DNA from: Agromyces cerinus
GTDB taxonomy: Bacteria; Actinomycetota; Actinomycetes; Actinomycetales; Microbacteriaceae
Direction: 5' to 3'
Assembly (NCBI RefSeq): GCF_016907835.1
Contig: NZ_JAFBCT010000001.1
Coordinates: 2,542,001-2,606,000, forward strand
DNA: 64,000 bases
Shown: positions 43,247 through 51,416 of the stretch, piece by piece
Layout of the letters: the number at the start of each line of letters is the position of its first letter
Position numbering within the stretch: position 1 is the stretch's first letter
Notes under the pieces: model-generated
What the model saw: the letters and a program-made list of their open reading frames with translations, nothing else
Databases searched by the model: none
What the model was told of the DNA's origin: nothing
Program-made: the position numbers and the translations under genes

Positions 43247-44542
43247 GTGCCGCGCATGAGCGACGACGAGGCGGATCGACCGGCTGCACGCACCTACCTG
43301 TTCGTGCTCAGCGACGCCGGCGGCACGGTGCCTCCCGAGATCGGGGTCGCACGCCGACTCGCCGAACGCGGCCACCACGTCACCGTGCTCGCCGACGACG
43401 CGTTGGAGCGGCCGGCGCTGCTGGCCGGCGCGAGGTTCCGGCCGACGACGGGGCGGGTGATGGAGCCGTTCCACGACTGGGCGATCCGCACCCCGCCCGG
43501 CATCGCGCGCGGAATGGCCGAGGAGATGATCGTCGGCCCCGCCCCCGTGCAGGCCGCCGACACGGCGGCGGCGATCGACGAGCTCCGGCCCGATCTCGTC
43601 GTGGTCTCGTCATTCGCGGTCGGCGCGATGATCGCGGCCGAGTCGCGCGGTGTGCCGTTCGACCTGCTGATGCCGAACACCTACGCGCTGCCGGCGAAGG
43701 GCATGCCGCCGTTCGGTGTCGGGCTCGCCCCGGGGCACGGCGCGTTGGGGGCATTGCGCGACCGGGCGTTCGGAGCGGCGGGCAGGCGGCTCTTCGACCA
43801 CTACGCGCTGGCACCGCTCAACGCCGTGCGCACCGACCACGACCTCGACGCGGTCGCGACGATGTGGAACCAGATGCAGCACGCGCATCGGCAGCTCGTG
43901 CTCACCTCGGCGGCGTTCGACTTCCCCGCCGAGCTGCCCGCGAACGCACGCTACGTCGGGCCGATCCTCGACGACCCGGAGTGGGCCGCCGACGAGACGT
44001 GGACACCGCCCGACGGCGACGACCCGCTCGTGCTCGTGGCCATGTCGTCGACCTTCCAGAACCACGTCGAGTGCCTGCAGCGCATCACCGACGCGCTCGG
44101 CGAGCTGCCCGTGCGCGGCGTCGTCACCACGGGGCCGGCCGTGCTGCCCGGTGCGATCCGCGCTCCGGCGAACGTGAGCGTGGTGGCATCCGCCCCGCAT
44201 CGTCTCGTGCTGCGCGAGGCGAGCCTCGTCGTGACGCATGGCGGCCACGGCACCGTGATCAAGACGCTCGCCGCTGGGCTTCCGCTCGTGATCCTGCATC
44301 ACGGCCGCGACCAGGCCGACAATGCCGTACGCGTCACGGAGCGAGGGGCCGGGGTCGCGATCTCGCGCCGCTCCTCGACGCAGCGCATCGCTCGGGCGGT
44401 CGGCGAGGTGCTCGGCGACGACCGCTACCGGCAGGCTGCGGCGAAGCTCGGTGAGGCGATTGCGAGGGATGTCGCGGGCAGCGCACTGCTCGACGAACTC
44501 GAGGGCCCTGCGCGGGATCAGGCGTCGTCGACGATCACGTAG
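43247..44542 (+). CDS. UDP-glycosyltransferase-type (GT1-like) glycosyltransferase
   Basis: A 431-residue GT-B fold enzyme. The N-terminal half binds acceptor (LSDAGGTVPPEIGVARRLAERGH); the C-terminal half binds the nucleotide sugar, with LVVTHGGHGTVIKTLAAGLPLVILHHGRDQADNAVRV closely following the MGT/GT1 motif. Acceptor and sugar are unknown; macrolide or lipid glycosylation are options. GTG 43247 follows GGGGAG by 4 nt; ATG 43256 is the alternative. Its 3' end overlaps the convergent cupin gene by 25 bp. Confidence 0.87.
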   Translation: MPRMSDDEADRPAARTYLFVLSDAGGTVPPEIGVARRLAERGHHVTVLADDALERPALLAGARFRPTTGRVMEPFHDWAIRTPPGIARGMAEEMIVGPAPVQAADTAAAIDELRPDLVVVSSFAVGAMIAAESRGVPFDLLMPNTYALPAKGMPPFGVGLAPGHGALGALRDRAFGAAGRRLFDHYALAPLNAVRTDHDLDAVATMWNQMQHAHRQLVLTSAAFDFPAELPANARYVGPILDDPEWAADETWTPPDGDDPLVLVAMSSTFQNHVECLQRITDALGELPVRGVVTTGPAVLPGAIRAPANVSVVASAPHRLVLREASLVVTHGGHGTVIKTLAAGLPLVILHHGRDQADNAVRVTERGAGVAISRRSSTQRIARAVGEVLGDDRYRQAAAKLGEAIARDVAGSALLDELEGPARDQASSTIT

Positions 44543-44883
44543 AGCTTGCGCACCGTCTCGTGCACCGCCCACACCCCGCGCCATCCGCTCGGCATGACGA
44601 GGGTGTCGCCGGGCTCGAGGGTGACGGGTTCCTCCCCCTCGACCTCGATGGTGACGCGCCCCGCGAGGATCTGGCAGATCTCGGCGTAGCCGTCGCGGGT
44701 GGCGGTGAAGCGGCCGGGCGTGCACTCCCAGTAGCCGACGTCGAGGCCCGCGCGACCCCAGAGCGAGTCCGATGCCTCGAGCATGCCGTCGGTCGCGGCG
44801 GTCGGCTTCGGCGAGCGCTCGCCGAGGTCGCGCCCGAGCGGGCGGAGCCCGGCGACGGTCGGGGCGGCGTGGTGCTGGTCCAT
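44518..44883 (-). CDS. cupin domain protein (DUF861/EutQ-like)
   Basis: A 121-residue single-domain cupin. The beta-barrel core reads LDVGYWECTPGRFTATRDGYAEICQILAGRV then LEPGDTLVMPSGWRGVWAVHETVRKLYVI, as in DUF861 proteins. GGAGGAACC lies before the ATG. It follows the FAD amine oxidase-like gene on the same strand and is probably cotranscribed; such cupins accompany putrescine/amine oxidases. Confidence 0.87.
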   Translation of the reverse strand: MDQHHAAPTVAGLRPLGRDLGERSPKPTAATDGMLEASDSLWGRAGLDVGYWECTPGRFTATRDGYAEICQILAGRVTIEVEGEEPVTLEPGDTLVMPSGWRGVWAVHETVRKLYVIVDDA

Positions 44884-44914
44884 GGTTCCTCCGGTCATCG
44901 TCGTCGTTCGTCAG

Positions 44915-44970
<56 letters not shown>

Positions 44971-44972
44971 AG

Positions 44973-46343
44973 TCAGCGACCGGCGACGAGGTCGGCGACG
45001 TGGGCGATCGGCGACGTGGTCGCGCGGCCGCGCAGCTCGGCGCGATCGGCGGCGTGGTACGCGCCGTAGATGGCCTGCACCGCGAGCCAGCGCAGCGGCT
45101 CGATCTCCCACTTGCGTGCGCGGTGACCCACCCACGGCAGGCGGGTGAGCTCGGTGTCGCGGCCGAGCACGAGGTCGCGCAGGGTGCGCCCGGCGAGGTT
45201 CGTGGCGGTCACACCGGTGCCGACGTAGCCGCCGGCCCAGCCGAGCCCGGTCGTTGGATCGTGACCGACGGTGGCCGCCCAGTCGCGCGGCACGCCGAGC
45301 ACCCCCGACCAGGCGTGGTCGATCGCGGCATCCGCTGCTGCAGGGAAGAAGCGTGCGAGCAGTGCGCCGAGGCTGTCGATCGTGGCCTGCTGGGTGCGGC
45401 CGTCCTGGTCGACGCGCGAACCGTAGCGGTAGGGCACGCCGCGGCCGCCGAACGCGATGCGGTCGTCGGCGGTGCGCTGCGCGTACATGTAGACGTGCGC
45501 CAGGTCGCCGAGCACCTCGCGGCCGTTCCAGCCGATCTCGTTCCACACGGATGCCGCGAGCGGCTCGGTCACGATGAGCGACGAGTTCATCGGCAGCCAC
45601 GTTCGGTGCTCGCCGCGGAGGTCGGGCGTGAAGCCCTCGGTGGCGCGCAGCACGTGGGCCGCGCGCACGGTGCCGTGGTCGGTGCGCGCCTCGCCCGGGC
45701 GGATCTCGGTGACCGTGGTGTTCTCGTAGATCGTCACGCCGAGGCGTTCGACTGCGGCGGCGAGGCCGAGCGCGAGCTTCGCGGGGTGCACTCGCGCGCA
45801 GTGCGGGTGCCAGGCCGCGCCGAGGAGGCCCGCGACGTTCACCCGGGCGGCCGCCTGCTTCGCGTCGAGGAGTTCGACATCCGTGGCCGGCCACGACTGC
45901 TCGGCCGCGGCGTAGGACTTCAGCCGGGCGAGCTGCGCCGGCGTGTAGGCGACCTCGAGTTCGCCGCCCTTGTGCAGGTCGGCGTCGATGCCCTCGGCGG
46001 CCGTGACGGCGATGACCTCGTCGACCGTCGCGTTGAGGGCGACCTGCTGCGCGATCGCGGCGTCGCGGCCGTGCGTCTTCACGTACTGCTCGCGACCGCC
46101 GGTGACCGAGTTGGTGAGCCATCCGCCGTTGCGGCCCGAGGCGCCGTACCCGGCGAAGCGGCGTTCGAGCACGGCGACGCGCAGGTCGGGCTGGTCGCGC
46201 TTCAGGTAGTACGCCGTCCAGAGGCCGGTGTAGCCGGCGCCGACGATCGCGACGTCGACGTCGAGGTCGCCGGGCAGGGCGGGGCGGGGTGCCGGCAGGC
46301 CGACCTGTTGCAGCCAGAACGAGACTCCGCCGTTCGCGGTCAT
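44973..46343 (-). CDS. FAD-dependent oxidoreductase (DAO family, gamma-glutamylputrescine oxidase-like)
   Basis: A 456-residue DAO-fold flavoenzyme. The FAD motif VDVAIVGAGYTGLWTAYYL (about residues 29-47) and ASGRNGGWLTN near residue 69 are those of PuuB-type gamma-glutamylputrescine oxidases; WAGGYVGTGVTATNLAGRTL near the C-terminus binds FAD. It probably oxidises a polyamine or other secondary amine. ATG 46343 is the first good start. The divergent TetR gene and an operator palindrome between them suggest local repression. Confidence 0.88.
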   Translation of the reverse strand: MTANGGVSFWLQQVGLPAPRPALPGDLDVDVAIVGAGYTGLWTAYYLKRDQPDLRVAVLERRFAGYGASGRNGGWLTNSVTGGREQYVKTHGRDAAIAQQVALNATVDEVIAVTAAEGIDADLHKGGELEVAYTPAQLARLKSYAAAEQSWPATDVELLDAKQAAARVNVAGLLGAAWHPHCARVHPAKLALGLAAAVERLGVTIYENTTVTEIRPGEARTDHGTVRAAHVLRATEGFTPDLRGEHRTWLPMNSSLIVTEPLAASVWNEIGWNGREVLGDLAHVYMYAQRTADDRIAFGGRGVPYRYGSRVDQDGRTQQATIDSLGALLARFFPAAADAAIDHAWSGVLGVPRDWAATVGHDPTTGLGWAGGYVGTGVTATNLAGRTLRDLVLGRDTELTRLPWVGHRARKWEIEPLRWLAVQAIYGAYHAADRAELRGRATTSPIAHVADLVAGR

Positions 46344-46393
46344 GCGTGATCCTCTCCGGTGAAGTTCGGGTGCGATGCCGAAATATCGACGTG

Positions 46394-46414
46394 TTTTACA
46401 ACAATGTTTTGAAA
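46394..46414. promoter_or_regulatory. candidate TetR operator
   Basis: TTTTACAACA, a central A, then TGTTTTGAAA: 8 of 10 positions are symmetric. It is AT-rich and lies between the divergent oxidoreductase and TetR genes. Confidence 0.5.
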
Positions 46415-46479
46415 CGTAGCGCCGAAGCTGGCAGGCTGTCAACAGCCGACAGCGCGTCATCAGGAGAGAGGGAGGGCCC

Positions 46480-47088
46480 GTGCCGATCGACGTCGACACC
46501 GACGAACGCCTCGCCGACATCGCCAGGGCGACCGTCGAGGTGGCCCGCGAGCGCGGCACCCGCGCCGTGACCCTTCGCGCCGTCGCCGAGCGCCTCGGTC
46601 GCTCGACCGCCTACATCACGAACTTCGTGCCCTCGCGGGCCCACCTCATGGCGAACGCCCTCGATCACGCCCGCACGCAATGGGACGTCGAGCGTCGCGA
46701 GCACCTCGGTGATCTCGTCGGCGTCGAGCGCCTCGCCGCGCTCGCCCGGTGGATGTGCACCTCCGACCCTGAGGAGAACGTGCTGCGCAGCCTCTGGATC
46801 GAGGTCATCGCCGACGTGCGCGGAGCGAACGAGCAGGCCTACCGGGTCGTGCGGCGGGTGACGGATGCCACGTACGACAAGTTCCTCGCGGGCGCCGAGC
46901 ACGTCGAACGCGACGGGGCATCCGTCGATCTCGAGACGGCCGCGCACCTCGCCGACATCCTCTACCTCTACTGCCGCGGCTACGAGGTCAAGGCCGTCGA
47001 GGACCCGACCGCGTGGACCGATGCGCGCGTGCAGGCCTCCCTCGAGGTGCTGCTGCGCACGCTCGTGTTCGGGCGGACGCTCGCGTAA
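46480..47088 (+). CDS. TetR family transcriptional regulator
   Basis: A 202-residue TetR-type regulator. The HTH (residues 10-55) reads LRAVAERLGRSTAYITNFV. The C-terminal domain is helical. The position, divergent from the amine oxidase-like/cupin operon with an AT-rich palindrome between, suggests it represses that operon and senses a polyamine-related ligand (inference). The start is GTG 46480 after GAGAGGGAGG-type purines. Confidence 0.88.
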   Translation: MPIDVDTDERLADIARATVEVARERGTRAVTLRAVAERLGRSTAYITNFVPSRAHLMANALDHARTQWDVERREHLGDLVGVERLAALARWMCTSDPEENVLRSLWIEVIADVRGANEQAYRVVRRVTDATYDKFLAGAEHVERDGASVDLETAAHLADILYLYCRGYEVKAVEDPTAWTDARVQASLEVLLRTLVFGRTLA

Positions 47089-47189
47089 CGACTCCTCCTC
47101 CACAAGCGGCCGAGCTGCCGAGTTATTCACAGCCTGACCAGCGGTTTCATGCCGACGCGAATGTCGGTGGGTGGCGGCAGGATTGAGCC

Positions 47190-48593
47190 ATGAACCCACT
47201 CGCCGATGCACTCGAAGAGGTGCGATCCTCGCTCCTCGACGTCGTGCACGTCGGCGACCCCGCCGGCTGGTCCGATGACGAGCTGCTCGCCGCGACCACT
47301 GCGATCGAGGCGGTCGGCCGGGTGGTCGACGCCCATCGTGCGGCGTGCGCCGCCGAGATCGGCGAACGCTCGCGGGTCGAGCTCGGCGGCGAACGGTTGT
47401 CGACCCGGCGCGGCTGCCGCACCGTCGCCGAGCTGGTCGAGCGAGTGACGCAGGTCGCCGGCGTCGAGGCGCGGCGGCGCATCGCGCTCGGCGCCGCCAC
47501 ACGGTCGCGCCGCAGCCTGACCGGCGACCCGCTGCCGGCACGCTTTCCCCAGGTCGCGGCGGCGCTGGCCGACGGCGCGCTCGGGGCGGATGCCGCGGGC
47601 ACGATCGTCCGCGAACTCGACGCCACCCGGCGGGTCGCCGACCCATCCGACCTCGCGAGCGCCGAGCACGAACTGGTCGCGGCGGCCATCGCATCAGGTG
47701 CCGCCGGCCCGGTGCGCTGCAGCGCAGACGAACTCCGAGTCCAGGCGCAGGTGTGGGCGGCGTTCCTCGATCAAGACGGCGCGGAGCCCGACGACGAACG
47801 TACGATGCGACGACGGGGCTTCCGGCTCGGCCGGGCACGCGACGGACTCATCCCCGTCAGCGGCGAGCTCCTGCCCGAAGTCGCGGGCGGGCTGCGGCGC
47901 CTGTTCGACGCGCACCTCGCACCTCGATCGGGCGGCGGCTTCATGACCGCCGAAGCCCGTGCTGACCTCGATCGCAACGGTGAGCAGCGAACCGCCGAGC
48001 AGCAGCGCCACGACGTGGTCGCGGCGATCATCCAGGCCGCCGCCCGCTCGGGCGAACACCCGAGCATCGGCGGCACCCCGCCCACGGTGCTCGTCAGTGT
48101 TCGCGCCACTGACCTCGAGACCGGACGCGGCGTCGCACACGCCGACGGCATCGAGATCCCCGTTTCGCTCCGTGCGGCACGGCAGCTGATCTGCACCGGC
48201 GGCATGCAGCGGGTCGCCTTCGACGACCACGGCCGCATCATACGACTCGGCTCAGCCGAGCGCTGCTTCACCCCGCACCAGCGCCGTGCGATCATCCTCC
48301 GCGACGGCGGCTGCGTCATCCCGGGCTGCAGCGTGCCGGCGTCGTGGTGCGAGATCCACCACGTGATCCCCGACGTCGATGGCGGCCCCACTCATCCTGA
48401 CAACGGGGTGCTGCTCTGCTGGTTCCACCACCGCACGATCGAGAGCTCGGGGTGGGGCATCCGCATGATCCGCGGCGCACCGCAGATCCGTCCACCCGCA
48501 TGGCTCGACCCCGACGGCCACTGGCATCCCGCGACGAAGTCACCGACGAGACTGGCCGACCGACTCGAACGAAGACCCGGCACCGCCGCGTGA
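47190..48593 (+). CDS. DUF222/HNH endonuclease family protein
   Basis: A 467-residue protein with an N-terminal DUF222 domain (about residues 30-320) and a C-terminal HNH nuclease domain: CVIPGC…CEIHHVIPDVDGGPTHPDNGVLLCWFHH supplies the zinc cysteines and catalytic histidine. Such proteins are multi-copy in actinomycetes and spread by duplication. Biological role unknown. A second, degraded copy of the C-terminus lies at 50633. Confidence 0.92.
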   Translation: MNPLADALEEVRSSLLDVVHVGDPAGWSDDELLAATTAIEAVGRVVDAHRAACAAEIGERSRVELGGERLSTRRGCRTVAELVERVTQVAGVEARRRIALGAATRSRRSLTGDPLPARFPQVAAALADGALGADAAGTIVRELDATRRVADPSDLASAEHELVAAAIASGAAGPVRCSADELRVQAQVWAAFLDQDGAEPDDERTMRRRGFRLGRARDGLIPVSGELLPEVAGGLRRLFDAHLAPRSGGGFMTAEARADLDRNGEQRTAEQQRHDVVAAIIQAAARSGEHPSIGGTPPTVLVSVRATDLETGRGVAHADGIEIPVSLRAARQLICTGGMQRVAFDDHGRIIRLGSAERCFTPHQRRAIILRDGGCVIPGCSVPASWCEIHHVIPDVDGGPTHPDNGVLLCWFHHRTIESSGWGIRMIRGAPQIRPPAWLDPDGHWHPATKSPTRLADRLERRPGTAA

Positions 48594-48610
48594 CCGGGCC
48601 GCATGACACC

Positions 48611-48685
48611 GCCGTCGTGCGCGGCGGGGTGCTGCGACCACTGATCCGCCGTCGTGCGCGGCCGAATGCTGCGAGCAGTGGTCGC
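48611..48685. repeat. direct and inverted repeat between convergent genes
   Basis: Bases 48611-48637 and 48648-48674 match at 24 of 27 positions as direct repeats. GCGACCACTG (48634-48643) is perfectly inverted as CAGTGGTCGC (48676-48685). It lies between the HNH and reductase genes and could serve as a terminator. Confidence 0.75.
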
Positions 48686-48713
48686 GGCCTCTGCCGCTGC
48701 CGCTGCCGACGTT

Positions 48714-49778
48714 TCACCCGACGCGGAGCACCACGCTCCCCCGCTTCCGGCCGGTGTCGACGTAGCGGTGCGCCTCGACGATCTCGTCGAGGTCGAAGGT
48801 GCGATCGATGACGGGCCGCAGCTCCCTTGATTCGGCGAGCGCCGTGAGCCGCTCCATGCCTTCGCGCCCCATGCGACCACCGCGATGGTCGACCACGAGG
48901 CCGCTCCGGCGGGACTGCATACCGGCGGCCAGCATGCCGGGCAGGTCGGCGATGACGAGCAGCAGCGCGCCGCCCGGCCGGAGCAGATGGGCGACCCGGC
49001 CGAACGGCGCGTTGCCCACGCATTCCACGATCACGTCATAGCGGGGATCACCGGAGGGGTCACCTTCGGCGGGAGCCTCGTCCGACCGATCGCGAGCCGC
49101 GAAGTCCTCGCGGGTGTAGTCGACGACCTCGTTCGCACCGAGGGAGCGCACGAGCTCGGCGTTGCGCCCGCTCGTCACGGCGGTCACGTGCGCACCCCTG
49201 GCCGCTGCGAGCTGCACGACCGCGGACCCGACCGCACCCGAGGCGCCGTTCACGAGCACCCGACTGCCGGGCCCGATCGTCACCCCGTCGAGGTAGCGCA
49301 GGGCGGTGTGGCCGCCGAACACGATCGCGGCGGCCTCCTCGAACGAGAGGTTCGCGGGCTTCGGCGCGACCTCGCCGTCGGCGTCGACGATGACGAACTC
49401 CGCGTGGCAGCCCATGCGCGCGCCGCGCATCACGATGACCTCGTCACCGGGTGCGAACGTCGTGACGCCCGGCCCTGCGGATTCGACGACGCCCGACGCT
49501 TCCATGCCGAGCACCGGCTTCTTCGGCCGGAAGAACCCGATGACCGGCCCGACGACCGCCCCCAGGCCCCGCGGCACGCTGCGGCTCCGCAGGCGGTGGT
49601 CGGCGATGCTCACCGTCGAGGCGCGCACCCGCACGAGGAGTTCGCCGGGCCCCGGCTCGGGCCTCGACACCTCGGCGACGTGCACGACCTCGGGCCCGCC
49701 GAAGCGCGTTGCGACGGCGGCGCGCATCGTGGTTCGGGTGATGGCGGATGTCGCCGGCAGACGTGATTCGGTGGACAT
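48714..49778 (-). CDS. NAD(P)-dependent medium-chain (quinone-reductase-like) oxidoreductase
   Basis: A 354-residue MDR-family enzyme without the zinc sites of alcohol dehydrogenases. GMEASGVVESAGPGV and the NADPH motif VLVNGASGAVGSAVVQLAAARGA are typical of quinone-oxidoreductase-like members. GGGAG five nt before ATG 49778 supports the start. Two tandem operator palindromes lie 10-36 nt upstream of the start, so the divergent TetR protein is its likely repressor, with an inducing electrophile or quinone (inference). Confidence 0.9.
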   Translation of the reverse strand: MSTESRLPATSAITRTTMRAAVATRFGGPEVVHVAEVSRPEPGPGELLVRVRASTVSIADHRLRSRSVPRGLGAVVGPVIGFFRPKKPVLGMEASGVVESAGPGVTTFAPGDEVIVMRGARMGCHAEFVIVDADGEVAPKPANLSFEEAAAIVFGGHTALRYLDGVTIGPGSRVLVNGASGAVGSAVVQLAAARGAHVTAVTSGRNAELVRSLGANEVVDYTREDFAARDRSDEAPAEGDPSGDPRYDVIVECVGNAPFGRVAHLLRPGGALLLVIADLPGMLAAGMQSRRSGLVVDHRGGRMGREGMERLTALAESRELRPVIDRTFDLDEIVEAHRYVDTGRKRGSVVLRVG

Positions 49779-49787
49779 GACAGCTCC

Positions 49788-49871
49788 CTTACGTTGTAAG
49801 ACTTACGGCGTAAGATACGCCGTCGACCACGCCGCGTCCAGTACTCGGGGACGATTGCCTGACGTTGTAAG
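49788..49871. promoter_or_regulatory. three copies of a TetR operator
   Basis: CTTACGTTGTAAG (49788-49800) and CTTACGGCGTAAG (49802-49814) are perfect palindromes 14 bp apart, next to the reductase start. CTGACGTTGTAAG (49859-49871, one mismatch) lies 8 nt before the tetR ATG, suggesting autoregulation too. Confidence 0.75.
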
Positions 49872-49879
49872 GTGAGGTC

Positions 49880-50569
49880 ATGCCGCAACGGTCCGTCGTG
49901 CGCCCCCAGCTCACTCGCGAGAGCGTGCTGCAGGCCGCCCTGCAACTGGCCGACCGTGACGGCATCGAGGCGCTCACGATGCGCGCCCTCGCCGAGCAGC
50001 TCGGCGTCGAGGCGATGTCGATCTACTACCACCTGCCCAACAAGGACGCGATCCTCGACGGTCTCGTCGAGGTCGTCTTCGCCGAGATCGAGCACGAGGT
50101 CGGCGGCTTCGCACCTCCCCCCGCAACGGATGCCTCGAGCTGGGCGCCCGCCCTCCGCGCGCGCATCCTCGGTGCAAGGCGCGTGCTGCTGCGGCATCCG
50201 TGGCTGCCGAACGTCATGAATGCGCGCGGTGCCTCGGGGCCGAACGCGATGCGCCACGTCGACGGCGTCGTCGGCATCATGCGGGCCGGCGGCATGTCGC
50301 ACGACCTCATCCACCACTCGCTGCATGCCGTCGGCAGCCGCATGTACGGCTACGTGCAGGAGCTCAGCGACGACGGCCCGGCTCCGGCACCGCGAGAGCT
50401 CGAGCAGCTCGCCGCACTCGCCCCGCACCTGGCCGCGATGCTCGCCGAGGTCGTGCACGACGACCCCGAGTCCACCCTCGGCTGGTGCGACGACCAGACC
50501 GAGTTCGAGTTCGGGCTCGACCTGCTGCTCGAGGGCCTCGAGCTGCGCCGGGCGGCGCAGCCCACCTGA
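49880..50569 (+). CDS. TetR family transcriptional regulator
   Basis: A 229-residue TetR protein with HTH TMRALAEQLGVEAMSIYYHLPNKDAILDGL (about residues 32-62) and a TetR_C-type ligand domain. It sits divergent from the MDR reductase, with three copies of one palindrome between them, so it almost certainly represses both genes. Followed at 50572 by a repeat element that may also act as its terminator. Confidence 0.9.
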   Translation: MPQRSVVRPQLTRESVLQAALQLADRDGIEALTMRALAEQLGVEAMSIYYHLPNKDAILDGLVEVVFAEIEHEVGGFAPPPATDASSWAPALRARILGARRVLLRHPWLPNVMNARGASGPNAMRHVDGVVGIMRAGGMSHDLIHHSLHAVGSRMYGYVQELSDDGPAPAPRELEQLAALAPHLAAMLAEVVHDDPESTLGWCDDQTEFEFGLDLLLEGLELRRAAQPT

Positions 50570-50571
50570 GC

Positions 50572-50634
50572 CCGGGGGTCTCGATACGCTCCGTCGTCGC
50601 TCCTCGACCGGCGGGGCGGCTGCCTGACCCCCGG
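50572..50634. repeat. REP-like intergenic element with 9-bp terminal inverted repeats
   Basis: CCGGGGGTC (50572-50580) is perfectly inverted as GACCCCCGG (50626-50634). The interior (from TCTCGATACGCTCC to CTCCTCGACC) resembles repeats I recall between genes of Microbacteriaceae. Confidence 0.6.
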
Positions 50635-50686
50635 CGCCCCGCAGATTCGTCCACCGTCACGGCTCGACCCTGACCGCATCTGGCGC
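50633..50686 (+). pseudogene. remnant of a DUF222-HNH endonuclease C-terminus
   Basis: These 18 codons read GAPQIRPPSRLDPDRIWR, matching the C-terminus of the HNH protein encoded at 47190-48593 (GAPQIRPPAWLDPDGHWH). The rest of the gene is missing and no start is present. Confidence 0.7.
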
Positions 50687-50804
50687 CAGTACTGCAGCGG
50701 GTGTACAGCGGATGCCTCCCCCGGGCGGATGCCGATGGGGCGCGCCGCGGTGATGCTGGTGCGAGCACGACGACGACATCACGCTCATCATGAGAGGAAC
50801 GACC

Positions 50805-51404
50805 ATGTCGACGATCACCCTCCGTTCGGACGCGCCGCCGACTCGGAGTCGATTCCGGCTGTCGCCGCGCACGAGAAAGCTCGTGCTCGTCACCCACATC
50901 GCCTCCGCGGGATCGTGGCTCGGGCTCGACCTCGTACTCGGCATCCTGGTCGTCACCGCGTTCACCGCCGAGGCGCAGCCGGCGGCCGCCGCGGCCGCGA
51001 GCATCGCCACCTTCGCGACCTGGCCGCTCATCACGATCGGGCTGCTCACCCTCGCGACCGGCACTGTGCTCGGCCTCGGCTCGAAGTTCGGACTCGTGCG
51101 GTACTGGTGGGTGCTCGCGAAGCTCGCGCTGAACCTCGTGCTCGTCACCCTCGTGGTGCTGGTGCTCGCGCCGGGCACCGAGGAACTCGCCGGCGCGGCG
51201 CTCGACACGCTCGCGACCGGCGCCTCGCTCGAGGTGACGTCGACCATGGTGTTCCCGCCGATCGTCTCGTCGACGGCCGTGATCGTGGCCATGACCCTCT
51301 CGGTGTTCAAGCCGTGGGGCCGGGTGGGCGCCCGACGCCTCAGGCGTGCAGCCGCGGCATCCGTCGACCGCTCGGCTGACGCGCCGGCTCACCGAGGGGT
51401 GTAG
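50805..51404 (+). CDS. four-helix membrane protein (DUF2269-like)
   Basis: A 199-residue protein with a basic N-terminus (RSRFRLSPRTRKL), four hydrophobic segments (residues about 30-50, 63-85, 95-115, 145-165) and a basic C-terminus. The pattern is like DUF2269 membrane proteins, but the match is weak. AGAGGAAC precedes ATG 50805; an upstream in-frame ATG at 50790 lacks a ribosome site. Confidence 0.65.
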   Translation: MSTITLRSDAPPTRSRFRLSPRTRKLVLVTHIASAGSWLGLDLVLGILVVTAFTAEAQPAAAAAASIATFATWPLITIGLLTLATGTVLGLGSKFGLVRYWWVLAKLALNLVLVTLVVLVLAPGTEELAGAALDTLATGASLEVTSTMVFPPIVSSTAVIVAMTLSVFKPWGRVGARRLRRAAAASVDRSADAPAHRGV

Positions 51405-51416
51405 TACACCAGTCGC

